NCBI GenBank assembly: GCA_036397255.1
Contig: DASWJH010000015.1
Span: forward strand, 1 to 50,121
Direction: 5' to 3'
From: Nitrospiria bacterium
Lineage (GTDB): Bacteria; Nitrospirota; Nitrospiria; DASWJH01
Length of the DNA stretch: 50,121 nucleotides
Of this stretch, positions 42,890 through 50,121 are shown one piece after another (positions within the stretch are counted from its first letter, which is position 1; each line of letters opens with the position of its first letter). The notes under the pieces are model-generated. The model had not been told where the DNA came from, searched no databases, and worked only from the letters and a program-made list of their open reading frames with translations. The translations under genes and the position numbers were made by a program.

Positions 42890-43306
42890 TTGAAAAAGAT
42901 TCCTCCAACGGTAAGAGTAGTTGCTTTCCTGGCTTTCATTACATTCGTTTTTTTATCGAGTCAGCCAACCCTTGCCTGTCTTCTTCCCTCCCACTCAAAA
43001 ATGAGCGAAGGTAAATCCATGGCCTGTTGTGAAGAGCACTGCCGGATGGATACCACCCCTCAAGTCGCAAAGCAGAACTGCAACCAAAGCCTGATTGCCT
43101 TCTCAACGCATCCGGTGTTAACCGGCTCCATTTCTTATGGCATTAACTATTATGTAGACGACCCATCCGATTTAGGTCATATCTTAAAAAATGAACCTTT
43201 CCCAGAGGAGAACCCTCTCCGAGTCTTTTCTTCAAGAGAAATTGATTCTCCTAAATACAACCGACCTGTTAAGCTTTATATCGTCACCCGCTCCCTTCTT
43301 ATTTAA
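42890..43306 (+). CDS. exported Cys/His/Met-containing protein upstream of the Cus-like operon
   Basis: Protein of 138 residues with a signal peptide (residues 1-28, ending QPTLACLL). A short mature segment SKMSEGKSMACCEEHCRMD carries three cysteines, a histidine and several methionines and may bind soft metals. The rest is unrecognised. The start is TTG 42890, preceded by AAGGAGAA; no in-frame ATG fits. It lies about 125 bases upstream of the TolC-like gene and in the same direction, so it may be a periplasmic metal-binding companion of the efflux system. That role is inferred. Confidence 0.62.
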   Translation: MKKIPPTVRVVAFLAFITFVFLSSQPTLACLLPSHSKMSEGKSMACCEEHCRMDTTPQVAKQNCNQSLIAFSTHPVLTGSISYGINYYVDDPSDLGHILKNEPFPEENPLRVFSSREIDSPKYNRPVKLYIVTRSLLI

Positions 43307-43431
43307 ACCGTCCTATCCCTTAAAAAACCGTTTCCGAAGAGCTTTGGGATAAATAACGCCCAAAAGCTAATTCTTTGTTCCGTGTACTCCATCATTCCTG
43401 AAATCCATTCGAGGTGAAGGGAGGCCTTTTT

Positions 43432-44712
43432 ATGTTAAGACCAAAAGTACTATTCATTCTCATTGGGTTCGCGTTGGAGGTTCTGATCAGCACGGTGAAT
43501 CCTCATGCCCATTCCGCAGAACCAGAAAAAGAAAATCCCCCGATTGTGTCTTTATCAAACTTAATCGAGAAAGCTTTAGAGAGCAATCCGGAAATTATGG
43601 CCATGAAACAGGGTTTTGAGGCAACTAGATCGCAGATTGATCAAGACAGGTCTTTAGACGATCCCCAATTGACCATCACCCAGTGGGCTATCCCATCGGA
43701 TTTCAATGTCGGTGATGCCGATGAGACCTGGTATGGCATCGGCCAGAGCTTTCCTTTCCCGGGTAAGTTATCTCTGAAGGGAAAGATTGCCGCCAAATTG
43801 GCAGATGCTGCGGAACAGAACTACATGGCAAAAGTCCTGGAGGTGACGGCCCGTATAAAATTATCCTACTATCATCTTTTTCTGATTCAAAAGAGCATTG
43901 ACTTGCATTTGGAACATCAGAGTCTTTTGGAGGAATTTATTCAGATTGCGGATCAAAAATATTCAGTGGGTCAGGCATCACAACAAGATCTCCTCAAGGC
44001 CCAGGTGGAGCTATCCAAACTTCACAACAGCCTGTTGGTCCTAAAGCAGGAGGAAGTATCCGCCAAGGCTGAACTCAATGCCATGTTGAATCAACCCCCT
44101 GAAACGATGCTGGGACGTGTTGAAGATGTGGAATATCGCTCTTTTTCTCTGACCACTGAGGAGTTAACCCGGCAGGCGCTCGAATTGCGGCCGGAACTAA
44201 AAGCGGTCCAGTTTCTGATTGAGAAAAGTGAGCAGGCCCGATCACTGGCAAAAAAGAATTACTTTCCGGATTTTATGGTTGAGGTGATGTACTGGGACGT
44301 TCATACGGGACCTGACAAGTGGATGGCAGTGGGCAAGGTCAATCTCCCCTGGATTTTTAAAGGCAAATACGATGCCCGTGTCAGCCAAGCTGTGGCCGAA
44401 GAGGCTCAAGCCCGGGCGGACCAGACGGCCCTTCGCAACCAAACGTTGTTTGAGCTTCGGGATCTATTTACGAAGATCAAGACGGCAGAGCAGCTTATTG
44501 AGGTATACCAAAAAGGGGTGTTGCCTCAGGCCGAGCAGTCCCTGAAGGCAGCACGGATCGGCTACCAGGCGGGGAAGGTTGGGTTTCTTGATCTGATCGA
44601 CAGCGAACGCACGCTGTTGGATTTTCAACTGGAATATTTTGAGGCACTGGTCCGGTTCTGGCAGTCGGTTGCCAAACTGGAGCGGACTGTAGGGAATGAA
44701 TTGAACATTTAA
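43432..44712 (+). CDS. TolC-family outer-membrane efflux protein (CusC-like)
   Basis: Outer-membrane channel of 426 residues for a tripartite efflux pump. The N-terminal signal (about residues 1-28, ending NPHAHSAEP) is followed by long coiled-coil helices (VSLSNLIEKALESNPEIMAMKQGF, RPELKAVQFLIEKSEQARSLA) in the usual TolC duplication. GKVGFLDLIDSERTLLDFQLEYF is the typical closing segment. No lipobox is present. The start is ATG 43432 with AGGGAGG; a GTG six codons earlier is less likely. It is followed by the adaptor after 25 bases. Confidence 0.9.
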   Translation: MLRPKVLFILIGFALEVLISTVNPHAHSAEPEKENPPIVSLSNLIEKALESNPEIMAMKQGFEATRSQIDQDRSLDDPQLTITQWAIPSDFNVGDADETWYGIGQSFPFPGKLSLKGKIAAKLADAAEQNYMAKVLEVTARIKLSYYHLFLIQKSIDLHLEHQSLLEEFIQIADQKYSVGQASQQDLLKAQVELSKLHNSLLVLKQEEVSAKAELNAMLNQPPETMLGRVEDVEYRSFSLTTEELTRQALELRPELKAVQFLIEKSEQARSLAKKNYFPDFMVEVMYWDVHTGPDKWMAVGKVNLPWIFKGKYDARVSQAVAEEAQARADQTALRNQTLFELRDLFTKIKTAEQLIEVYQKGVLPQAEQSLKAARIGYQAGKVGFLDLIDSERTLLDFQLEYFEALVRFWQSVAKLERTVGNELNI

Positions 44713-44737
44713 GGTTTTAAAAAAAGGAGCGGAAAAA

Positions 44738-46378
44738 ATGAAAGCCAAAAACATTTTAATATTCTTGAGCGGTGTTCTAGCGACACTGGTTTTTATAGGG
44801 ATGACCTGGTATTCGGGGTTATTCATGGGATTTATGACATCTCCGGAAGTCCCAAAGATGGAGGATATGGCGGGGATGGATATGGGGGGAATGGAGATGG
44901 AAGGGATGAAAAATCAATCAGGAATGGCACAGGCGGCCGTCATGGTTGCCCCATCCCGCAAGCAGTTGATCGGGGTGAAGACCAAAAAGGTGAAGGAGCA
45001 AACCCTTGAGACGGTGATCCGCACGGTGGGAAGCGTCGACTATGATGAGCGTCGTGTTCGTCAGGTCAATCTCCGGATTTCGGGCTGGATTACCGACCTT
45101 TTTGTGGACTATACCGGAAAATTCGTAAAAAAAGGAGATCCGCTTTTTACCCTCTATAGTCCGGATTTGGTCTCGACTCAGGAAGAATATCTTCTCGCCC
45201 TTAAAACCCTTGAACGGGTTCAAGCCAGTCCTGTTGCCCATATCCGCAGCGGGGCCCGGTCCCAAGTGGAATCGGCGCGGAAGCGGCTTCTGTTATGGAA
45301 TCTTACCGACGCGCAGCTCGAAGGCTTGAAAGAGGGACAGCATCCGGAAGTGGAGACCAAGATCTATTCCCCCATTAACGGGGTGGTGACCAAAAAGATG
45401 GCCGTCCAAGGAATGTATGCCACCCCGGAAACGAACCTCTATGAGATTGCCGATCTCTCGGTGGTGTGGGTCTTTGCGGATATTTATGAATATGAACTGT
45501 CGGCGGTGAAGGTCGGACAGTCTGCAACGGCAACTCTTACCTCCTATCCGGGTGAAAACTTCAACGGGAAGGTAATCTACATCTACCCCTATCTGAATAA
45601 AGAAACCCGGACGGTAAAGGTCCGTTTGGAGTTTCCAAATCCGCAGGGGAAATTCAAGCCGGGGATGTACGGAAATGTTGAGATTCGAGTAACACCCGGA
45701 AAACATATCGCGGTTCCTCAAAATGCGTTGCTGGATTCCGGGACGAGAAAGCTTGTGTTCGTGGATCAGGGGGATGGCATGTATGAGCCGAGAGAGGTGA
45801 CGGTGGGTCATAAGACCGGGCAGTACTATCCCGTCCTTGCCGGTTTAGAAGCAGGAGAATCGGTTGTGACTTCGGGAACCTTCTTGATCGATTCCGAAAG
45901 CAAACTCATGGCCGCCGCCAATATGATGGGGATGCTGGGCATGGGGGGCATCAAAATGGAACAGGCCCAGATGGGCGAGATGGAGATGGGGGGTATGGAA
46001 GGGATGCAGGGCATGGAGGGAATGAAGGGGAAGGAAGGGATGAAGATGAATCAGCCTTCTTCTCCACGGGAACAGACCGTAGAGGGTCTGACCCTGACAC
46101 TGGCGACCGAGCCTGAGCCGCCAAAGAAAGGTGAAAACCGAGTCCGTCTGACCGTTCAGGCCCAGGGATCTCCGGTGACCGATGCCGCTGTGACACTGGC
46201 CTACACCATGGCCATGCCCGGTATGGAAATTGAAACCGTGGAGGTGAAGCACACCAAGGACGGAATCTATGAGGCCGAGGTGGATTTCGGGATGAAGGGC
46301 GCTTGGGAGATTGAAGCCAGCATCGTTCGTGGTTCGGGAAAACCGGTGAAGGCGAAGTTCACCCTCAAGGTGAAATAG
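44738..46378 (+). CDS. CusB-type periplasmic adaptor with Met-rich arms and YtkA-like tail
   Basis: Membrane-fusion protein of 546 residues joining the RND pump to the outer-membrane channel. The N-terminus has a membrane anchor then a Met-rich arm (MEDMAGMDMGGMEMEG). The adaptor core follows (VGSVDYDERRVRQVNLRISGWI, VFADIYEYELSAVKVGQSA). Beyond it is a second Met/Gly-rich segment (about residues 395-440), then a FixH/YtkA-like beta domain (GLTLTLATEPEPPKKGENRVRL) at the end. Such arms bind Cu(I) or Ag(I). Typical CusB is near 400 residues, so the tail adds about 100. It is separated from the pump by 114 bases. Confidence 0.9.
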   Translation: MKAKNILIFLSGVLATLVFIGMTWYSGLFMGFMTSPEVPKMEDMAGMDMGGMEMEGMKNQSGMAQAAVMVAPSRKQLIGVKTKKVKEQTLETVIRTVGSVDYDERRVRQVNLRISGWITDLFVDYTGKFVKKGDPLFTLYSPDLVSTQEEYLLALKTLERVQASPVAHIRSGARSQVESARKRLLLWNLTDAQLEGLKEGQHPEVETKIYSPINGVVTKKMAVQGMYATPETNLYEIADLSVVWVFADIYEYELSAVKVGQSATATLTSYPGENFNGKVIYIYPYLNKETRTVKVRLEFPNPQGKFKPGMYGNVEIRVTPGKHIAVPQNALLDSGTRKLVFVDQGDGMYEPREVTVGHKTGQYYPVLAGLEAGESVVTSGTFLIDSESKLMAAANMMGMLGMGGIKMEQAQMGEMEMGGMEGMQGMEGMKGKEGMKMNQPSSPREQTVEGLTLTLATEPEPPKKGENRVRLTVQAQGSPVTDAAVTLAYTMAMPGMEIETVEVKHTKDGIYEAEVDFGMKGAWEIEASIVRGSGKPVKAKFTLKVK

Positions 46379-46380
46379 TC

Positions 46381-46491
46381 GTGAATGTTAACCAACAGCG
46401 AGCGAATGCGAGCGTGGGGAAGAGGGAGGCTCCATCCGGCTCTGCCGGTGGAGGGGGGATGGTCGCTCCCCCTATGAAAGCAGGCAAGTAA
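46381..46491 (+). CDS. possible 36-residue peptide between adaptor and pump genes
   Basis: An uninterrupted frame from GTG 46381 to TAA 46491 exactly fills the gap between the adaptor and the RND gene, whose ATG is one base after the stop. The peptide is Gly/Ala/Pro-rich (APSGSAGGGGMVAPPMKAGK). No ribosome site of note precedes it. A hairpin (46430-46453, CTCCATCCGGC / GCCGGTGGAG with one bulged T) lies within. It may simply be a spacer; translation coupling is a possibility. Confidence 0.25.
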   Translation: MNVNQQRANASVGKREAPSGSAGGGGMVAPPMKAGK

Positions 46492-46492
46492 G

Positions 46493-49400
46493 ATGATCGA
46501 ACGAATCATTGAGTACAGCGCGAAAAATCCTTTTATTATTTTCCTGGGGGTGTTCCTTCTATCGGCTTGGGGCTATTGGGCTGTTACACAAACGCCGCTG
46601 GATGCCATTCCGGATCTTTCCGATGTCCAGGTCATCATCTATACGGAATGGCCGGGACGCAGCCCCAACCTGGTGGAGGATCAAATTACCTATCCCATTG
46701 TGACCTCCATGCTGGGCGCACCGAAGGTGAAATATGTCCGTGGCGCTTCAGACTTCGGTTTTTCCTATGTTTATGTGATTTTCCAGGACGGGACGGATAT
46801 TTATTGGGCCCGAAGCCGGGTATTAGAATATATGAGCAAGATTGCAGGTAAGCTCCCGGAAGAGGTCAATCCCATTTTGGGACCGGATGCCACTGGGGTC
46901 GGGTGGGTCTATCAGTATGCTCTGCTGGATGAATCCGGGCAGCACGACCTGGCCGAGCTTCGAACATATCAGGACTGGTATTTGCGGTATCAGCTCCAAG
47001 CGGTTCCTGGGGTGGCGGAGGTGGCCTCCATCGGGGGGTTTGTCAAACAGTATCAGGTGAACGTAGACCCCAATAAGCTGTTGGCATACGGTATTCCTTT
47101 CACCCGGTTGACCCAAGCCATCCGGATGAGCAACAACGATGTGGGCGGGCGGACGATCGAGATGAGCGAGCGGGAATATATGGTTCGAGGCCGGGGGTAT
47201 ATCCGATCCCTGGAAGATCTGGAGGTGATTCCTGTAGGCTTGGGCCAGAACGGCGTGCCCGTATTGCTTCGAGAGGTATCCAACATCGCACTGGGTCCTG
47301 AAATGCGACGGGGGGTGGCAGAGCTGGATGGAAAAGGGGAAGTGGTGGGCGGTATCGTGATCATGCGCTATGGGGAAAATGCCCTCAAAGTGATCGACCG
47401 GGTCAAAACCAGATTGAAGGAGATCGAACCGTCCCTTCCGGAAGGTATGCAAATCGTGACCACCTACGACCGGTCTGATTTGATTCTGCGCGCCATTGCG
47501 ACCCTTAAGGAGAAGCTCATCGAGGTGACCATCGTGGTGAGCCTGGTGAGTCTTATTTTTCTTTTCCATTTCCGCTCCGCCCTGGTGGCGATCTTGAGCC
47601 TTCCCCTGGCCATCCTCCTTTCGTTTATCGCGATGAACTATCTGGGTCTGACCTCCAATGTGATGTCCCTGGGAGGAATCGCCATCGCCATCGGGGCGAT
47701 GGTGGACGCCGCTATCGTGATGATCGAGAATGCCCACCGGAGGCTGGAACAAATGGGGCCGGGGCAGGATCGGACACAGGTGATTATCGATGCTGCAAAG
47801 GAATTGGGAAAACCTCTCTTTTTTTCACTCCTGATCATCACCGTCTCTTTCATGCCGGTCTTTACCCTCGAAGCGCAGGAAGGCAGGTTATTCAAACCCC
47901 TGGCCTTTACCAAAACCTTTGCCATGCTGTTCGCATCGTTCCTTTCGATTACATTGGTGCCCCTGCTGATGGTCTATCTTATCCGGGGGCGGATTACCCC
48001 GACACATAAAAATCCCATCAACCGTTTTCTTGTTGCCATGTATGAGCCGATTGCGCGGCTTTTTTTGAGATTTCGTGTGCTGGTGATCATTGGCGCCGTT
48101 GTTCTTTTCGGTGCCACGATACCCGTTTTTTTCAAATTGGGCTCGGAATTTATGCCGCCTCTCAATGAAGGCTCGATTCTGTATATGCCGACGGCTCTTC
48201 CCGGCATCTCGATGACGAAGGCCACTCAAGTCCTTCAGCAACAGGATGCACTGCTCATGCAATTTCCAGAGGTGGAGCGGGTGTTTGGAAAAATCGGAAG
48301 GGCGGAGACCTCCACGGATCCTGCCCCCCTTTCCATGGCGGAGACCACCATTACACTGAAACCGGAGGATCAATGGCGACCGGGAATGACATGGGATAAA
48401 CTGATTGCCGAAATGGACAAGGCCGTCCGTTTTCCCGGAATGCCGAATATTTGGTGGATGCCGATTCAAACCCGTACCGAGATGCTGGCCACCGGTGTGA
48501 GGAGCGCCGTGGGAATTAAGATTTACGGACAGGATCTACAAGAAATTGACCATATCGGAAAAAAGATCGAGGGATTGCTGTCTGGAATTCCCGGAACCCG
48601 GAGCGCTTTTTCAGAGCGGGTCACCGGAGGATATTATCTGGATTTCATTGTGAAACGCCACGAGGCCGCCCGTTACGGGTTGACGGTCCAGGAGGTGGAG
48701 GAGATCGTCGAGGCCGCGATCGGAGGAGCGAATGTGACCATGACGGTGGAAGGGCGGGAGCGCTATCCTGTGAATGTCCGCTATGCACGGGAGCTGCGGG
48801 ATGATCCGGAACGATTAAAACGAGTACTGGTTCAGACGTCTACCGGGGCACAGGTTCCATTGGAGCAGCTAGCCGAAATACGGATCGCTACCGGCCCCCC
48901 CATGATTAAAGATGAAAACGGGTCGCTGGCGGGAATCGTCTACGTGGATGTCTCGGGCCGGGACTTGGGCAGTTATGTGGAAGAGGCCAAACGGGCGGTG
49001 AATGAAAAGGTGTCACTCCCTTCGGGATACTCCCTGGGCTGGGCCGGGTCCTATCAATATATGCTCCGTGCCAAGGAAAAGCTGAAGGTGGTGGTCCCGC
49101 TCACAATCTTAATCATTTTTGTCCTGCTCTATCTGAACTTTCGCTCGGTAGGTCGTTCGCTCTTGGTGTTGCTCACGGTTCCGTTTTCGCTGGTGGGGGG
49201 AATTTTTCTTCTGGCCCTACTAGACTATAATCTGAGCGTGGCGGTCTGGGTGGGGTTGATTGCTTTGGCGGGTGTGGCTACGGAAATCGGAATCGTGATG
49301 GTGGTTTATCTTGATCAAGCCTTCAGGAAGTGCCAAAAAGAGGGACGGCTCAACACAAAAGCAGATCTGATCGAGGCTGCCGTGGAAGGAGCAGTCAAAA

Positions 49401-49630
49401 GGGTACGGCCTATTATTATGACTGCGCTGGCCATCATCGTAGGTCTTTTGCCGATCATGTGGAGCCATGGGGCCGGTGCCGATGTGATGAAACGAATTGC
49501 CGCGCCCATGATCGGCGGCATGGTGACCACCACGCTGCTGACGTTGTTTGTCATTCCAGCTATTTATGTGATATGGCAGGGAAGCGGAAATGCTTTCAGA
49601 AAGATGAAGAACGAGCGAAGAGGATTTTGA
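46493..49630 (+). CDS. CusA/CzcA-type heavy-metal RND efflux pump
   Basis: Inner-membrane pump of 1045 residues, the usual size of the family, exporting Cu(I)/Ag(I) or related ions. Signatures of the heavy-metal RND branch are clear: QTPLDAIPDLSDVQVIIYTEWPGRSP near the start and IAIGAMVDAAIVMIENAHRR with its proton-relay Asp and Glu in TM4. Methionines of LYMPTALPG, PLSMAETT and RTEMLATG lie where I recall the CusA metal triad. The start ATG 46493 has only a weak ribosome site (AGGCAAGTAAG). With the adaptor and TolC-like gene it makes a full tripartite pump. Cu/Ag specificity is inferred. Confidence 0.94.
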   Translation: MIERIIEYSAKNPFIIFLGVFLLSAWGYWAVTQTPLDAIPDLSDVQVIIYTEWPGRSPNLVEDQITYPIVTSMLGAPKVKYVRGASDFGFSYVYVIFQDGTDIYWARSRVLEYMSKIAGKLPEEVNPILGPDATGVGWVYQYALLDESGQHDLAELRTYQDWYLRYQLQAVPGVAEVASIGGFVKQYQVNVDPNKLLAYGIPFTRLTQAIRMSNNDVGGRTIEMSEREYMVRGRGYIRSLEDLEVIPVGLGQNGVPVLLREVSNIALGPEMRRGVAELDGKGEVVGGIVIMRYGENALKVIDRVKTRLKEIEPSLPEGMQIVTTYDRSDLILRAIATLKEKLIEVTIVVSLVSLIFLFHFRSALVAILSLPLAILLSFIAMNYLGLTSNVMSLGGIAIAIGAMVDAAIVMIENAHRRLEQMGPGQDRTQVIIDAAKELGKPLFFSLLIITVSFMPVFTLEAQEGRLFKPLAFTKTFAMLFASFLSITLVPLLMVYLIRGRITPTHKNPINRFLVAMYEPIARLFLRFRVLVIIGAVVLFGATIPVFFKLGSEFMPPLNEGSILYMPTALPGISMTKATQVLQQQDALLMQFPEVERVFGKIGRAETSTDPAPLSMAETTITLKPEDQWRPGMTWDKLIAEMDKAVRFPGMPNIWWMPIQTRTEMLATGVRSAVGIKIYGQDLQEIDHIGKKIEGLLSGIPGTRSAFSERVTGGYYLDFIVKRHEAARYGLTVQEVEEIVEAAIGGANVTMTVEGRERYPVNVRYARELRDDPERLKRVLVQTSTGAQVPLEQLAEIRIATGPPMIKDENGSLAGIVYVDVSGRDLGSYVEEAKRAVNEKVSLPSGYSLGWAGSYQYMLRAKEKLKVVVPLTILIIFVLLYLNFRSVGRSLLVLLTVPFSLVGGIFLLALLDYNLSVAVWVGLIALAGVATEIGIVMVVYLDQAFRKCQKEGRLNTKADLIEAAVEGAVKRVRPIIMTALAIIVGLLPIMWSHGAGADVMKRIAAPMIGGMVTTTLLTLFVIPAIYVIWQGSGNAFRKMKNERRGF

Positions 49631-49658
49631 AGAAGACATTCGAGCTAAGCAATAAGCA

Positions 49659-49997
49659 TTAGAGTTGCCTCCTCCACTGATCAAGCCCGGCTAGGACGGC
49701 ATCATTAAGCCATTCTTGGAAGCGCTGCGAGACAACCTGCTTGTCTTCATTATAAGAAAACTGGAAAACATCCTCACAAAGGAGGTAGGGTCCCTCCAGG
49801 GTGGGTTCTTGGTCATCTTCTTTATCCCGATACTCCCGGTATTCCATAAAAGCGGAAGCGGCCATAAGACCCAAGAACTCCACACCTAACGTGTGAAAAG
49901 CAAATATAATTTCTGTCTGGCGATCCTCTCTAATTTTTAATCGGACCCAGCCACGATAAGTCCGTGTATCAGCATAGTAGTCTAGTACGTTGACACA
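49659..49997 (-). pseudogene. gene with no visible start, next to an IS end
   Basis: Frame of 112 codons open to a stop at 49998-50000. It reads VLDYYADTRTYRGWVRLKIREDR, then IIFAFHTLGVEFLGLMAASAFMEY, EGPYLLCEDVFQFSY and ends LDQWRRQL. No ATG, GTG or TTG precedes the conserved-looking start; a GTG only appears at 49883, within the fold. The 5' end lies where the strong promoter and transposase begin, so the IS probably cut the gene's start. The family is not recognised. A short functional form from GTG 49883 (74 residues) is also conceivable. Confidence 0.5.
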
Positions 49998-50018
49998 TTA
50001 ATATAGAAACATTATAAT
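49990..50018 (+). promoter_or_regulatory. perfect consensus sigma-70 promoter at IS end
   Basis: TTGACA (49990-49995) and TATAAT (50013-50018) are both perfect and exactly 17 bases apart. Transcription would start near 50025, just upstream of the transposase ATG at 50051. It probably belongs to the mobile element. Confidence 0.85.
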
Positions 50019-50046
50019 GACGCATTATCCTACAAGGAGATGCGTC
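50019..50046 (+). promoter_or_regulatory. hairpin around the transposase ribosome site
   Basis: GACGCAT (50019-50025) can pair with ATGCGTC (50040-50046). The ribosome site AAGGAG (50034-50039) is in the loop and the start codon is four bases beyond. The left arm precedes the expected transcript start (about 50025), so only transcripts from outside would form the full hairpin. Confidence 0.55.
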
Positions 50047-50050
50047 AACC

Positions 50051-50121
50051 ATGCGCCAAACCAAATTGAAGTTGAGCCAGAGAGACCGCCAGATACTGAA
50101 AGAGTTTTGCTCGAAAGGGAA
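50051..50121 (+). CDS. IS630-like transposase, 5' end only
   Basis: The first 23 codons of a gene cut by the window edge. The peptide begins MRQTKLKLSQRDRQILKEF, which resembles the helix-turn-helix opening of IS630-type or related transposases (LS-x2-ER-x3-L pattern). It is preceded by AAGGAG with an eleven-base gap. The assignment rests on this short piece and on the strong promoter/hairpin arrangement. The rest, including any DDE residues and the right end, lies outside. Confidence 0.5.
   Translation, partial: MRQTKLKLSQRDRQILKEFCSKG

Overview
The window reads as a chromosomal segment of a Gram-negative bacterium with an energy metabolism rich in c-type cytochromes. Evidence for the Gram-negative envelope is a Pal-type OmpA lipoprotein, several lipobox proteins, outer-membrane beta-barrels and a CusCBA-type tripartite pump. 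Phylum cannot be fixed from sequence reading alone. A Nitrospirota- or deltaproteobacteria-like host is my guess, from the multiheme content and the dispersed 'GTCATTCCCG' palindromic repeats. No rRNA, tRNA or CRISPR array was recognised.

Layout. (1) 1-4146: housekeeping and stress genes (ankyrin-repeat protein, UspA, citrate synthase, paired-CBS protein), closed by a clear rho-independent terminator. (2) 4257-10616: one dense plus-strand block of eight genes, six encoding c-type cytochromes with 28 predicted haems: an OmcA/MtrC-like decahaem lipoprotein, a dihaem lipoprotein, a porin-like beta-barrel, a heptahaem lipoprotein, a tetrahaem and a monohaem periplasmic protein, a NapC/NirT-like membrane cytochrome and a small membrane protein. 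Together they make a plausible quinol-pool-to-cell-surface electron conduit. (3) 10634-16000: an SPL-type radical SAM protein, a cupredoxin-like secreted protein, an uncharacterised membrane protein, and an overlapping FHA-membrane-protein/trypsin-like-protease pair. (4) 16285-25493: thiolase, a frameshifted GAF-PAS-GGDEF-EAL sensor, a lipoprotein with an HEVIH motif, DNA polymerase IV, a frameshifted double cupredoxin-like protein, Pal, an SRPBCC protein and a 57-residue conserved-looking protein. (5) 25807-38463: a four-haem membrane cytochrome c, an ATP/ADP-antiporter-like MFS protein, a Tat-exported aldo/keto reductase, a repeat-rich strip with a DUF559 remnant, a minus-strand DUF5069/methyltransferase/FMN-reductase/GH13 group, CorA, TrkH and DedA.

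(6) 38554-49630 is a metal-handling island. It opens with a MerR-type promoter (perfect 8+8 palindrome between -35 and -10, long spacer) and a MerR whose three cysteines have the spacing of mercury MerR. Then follow a GDCCVxC-like protein, a DsrE-like secreted protein, a MerT-like small membrane protein, an outer-membrane protein, a MITE-like palindromic element, a secreted HMA-like CxxC protein, an NHL-repeat protein, a Cys/Met-rich secreted protein and a CusC-CusB-CusA-type efflux operon. No mercuric reductase (merA) is present in the window. (7) 49659-50121: a gene with no recognisable start abutting what looks like the left end of an IS630-like element, with a perfect consensus sigma-70 promoter and a hairpin ahead of the transposase start.

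Two genes carry two single-base frame disruptions each, three of the four in or beside homopolymer-like runs. They may be assembly errors or real decay. The most interesting parts are the complete 28-haem conduit, the merA-less mer-like island, and the IS promoter/hairpin arrangement.
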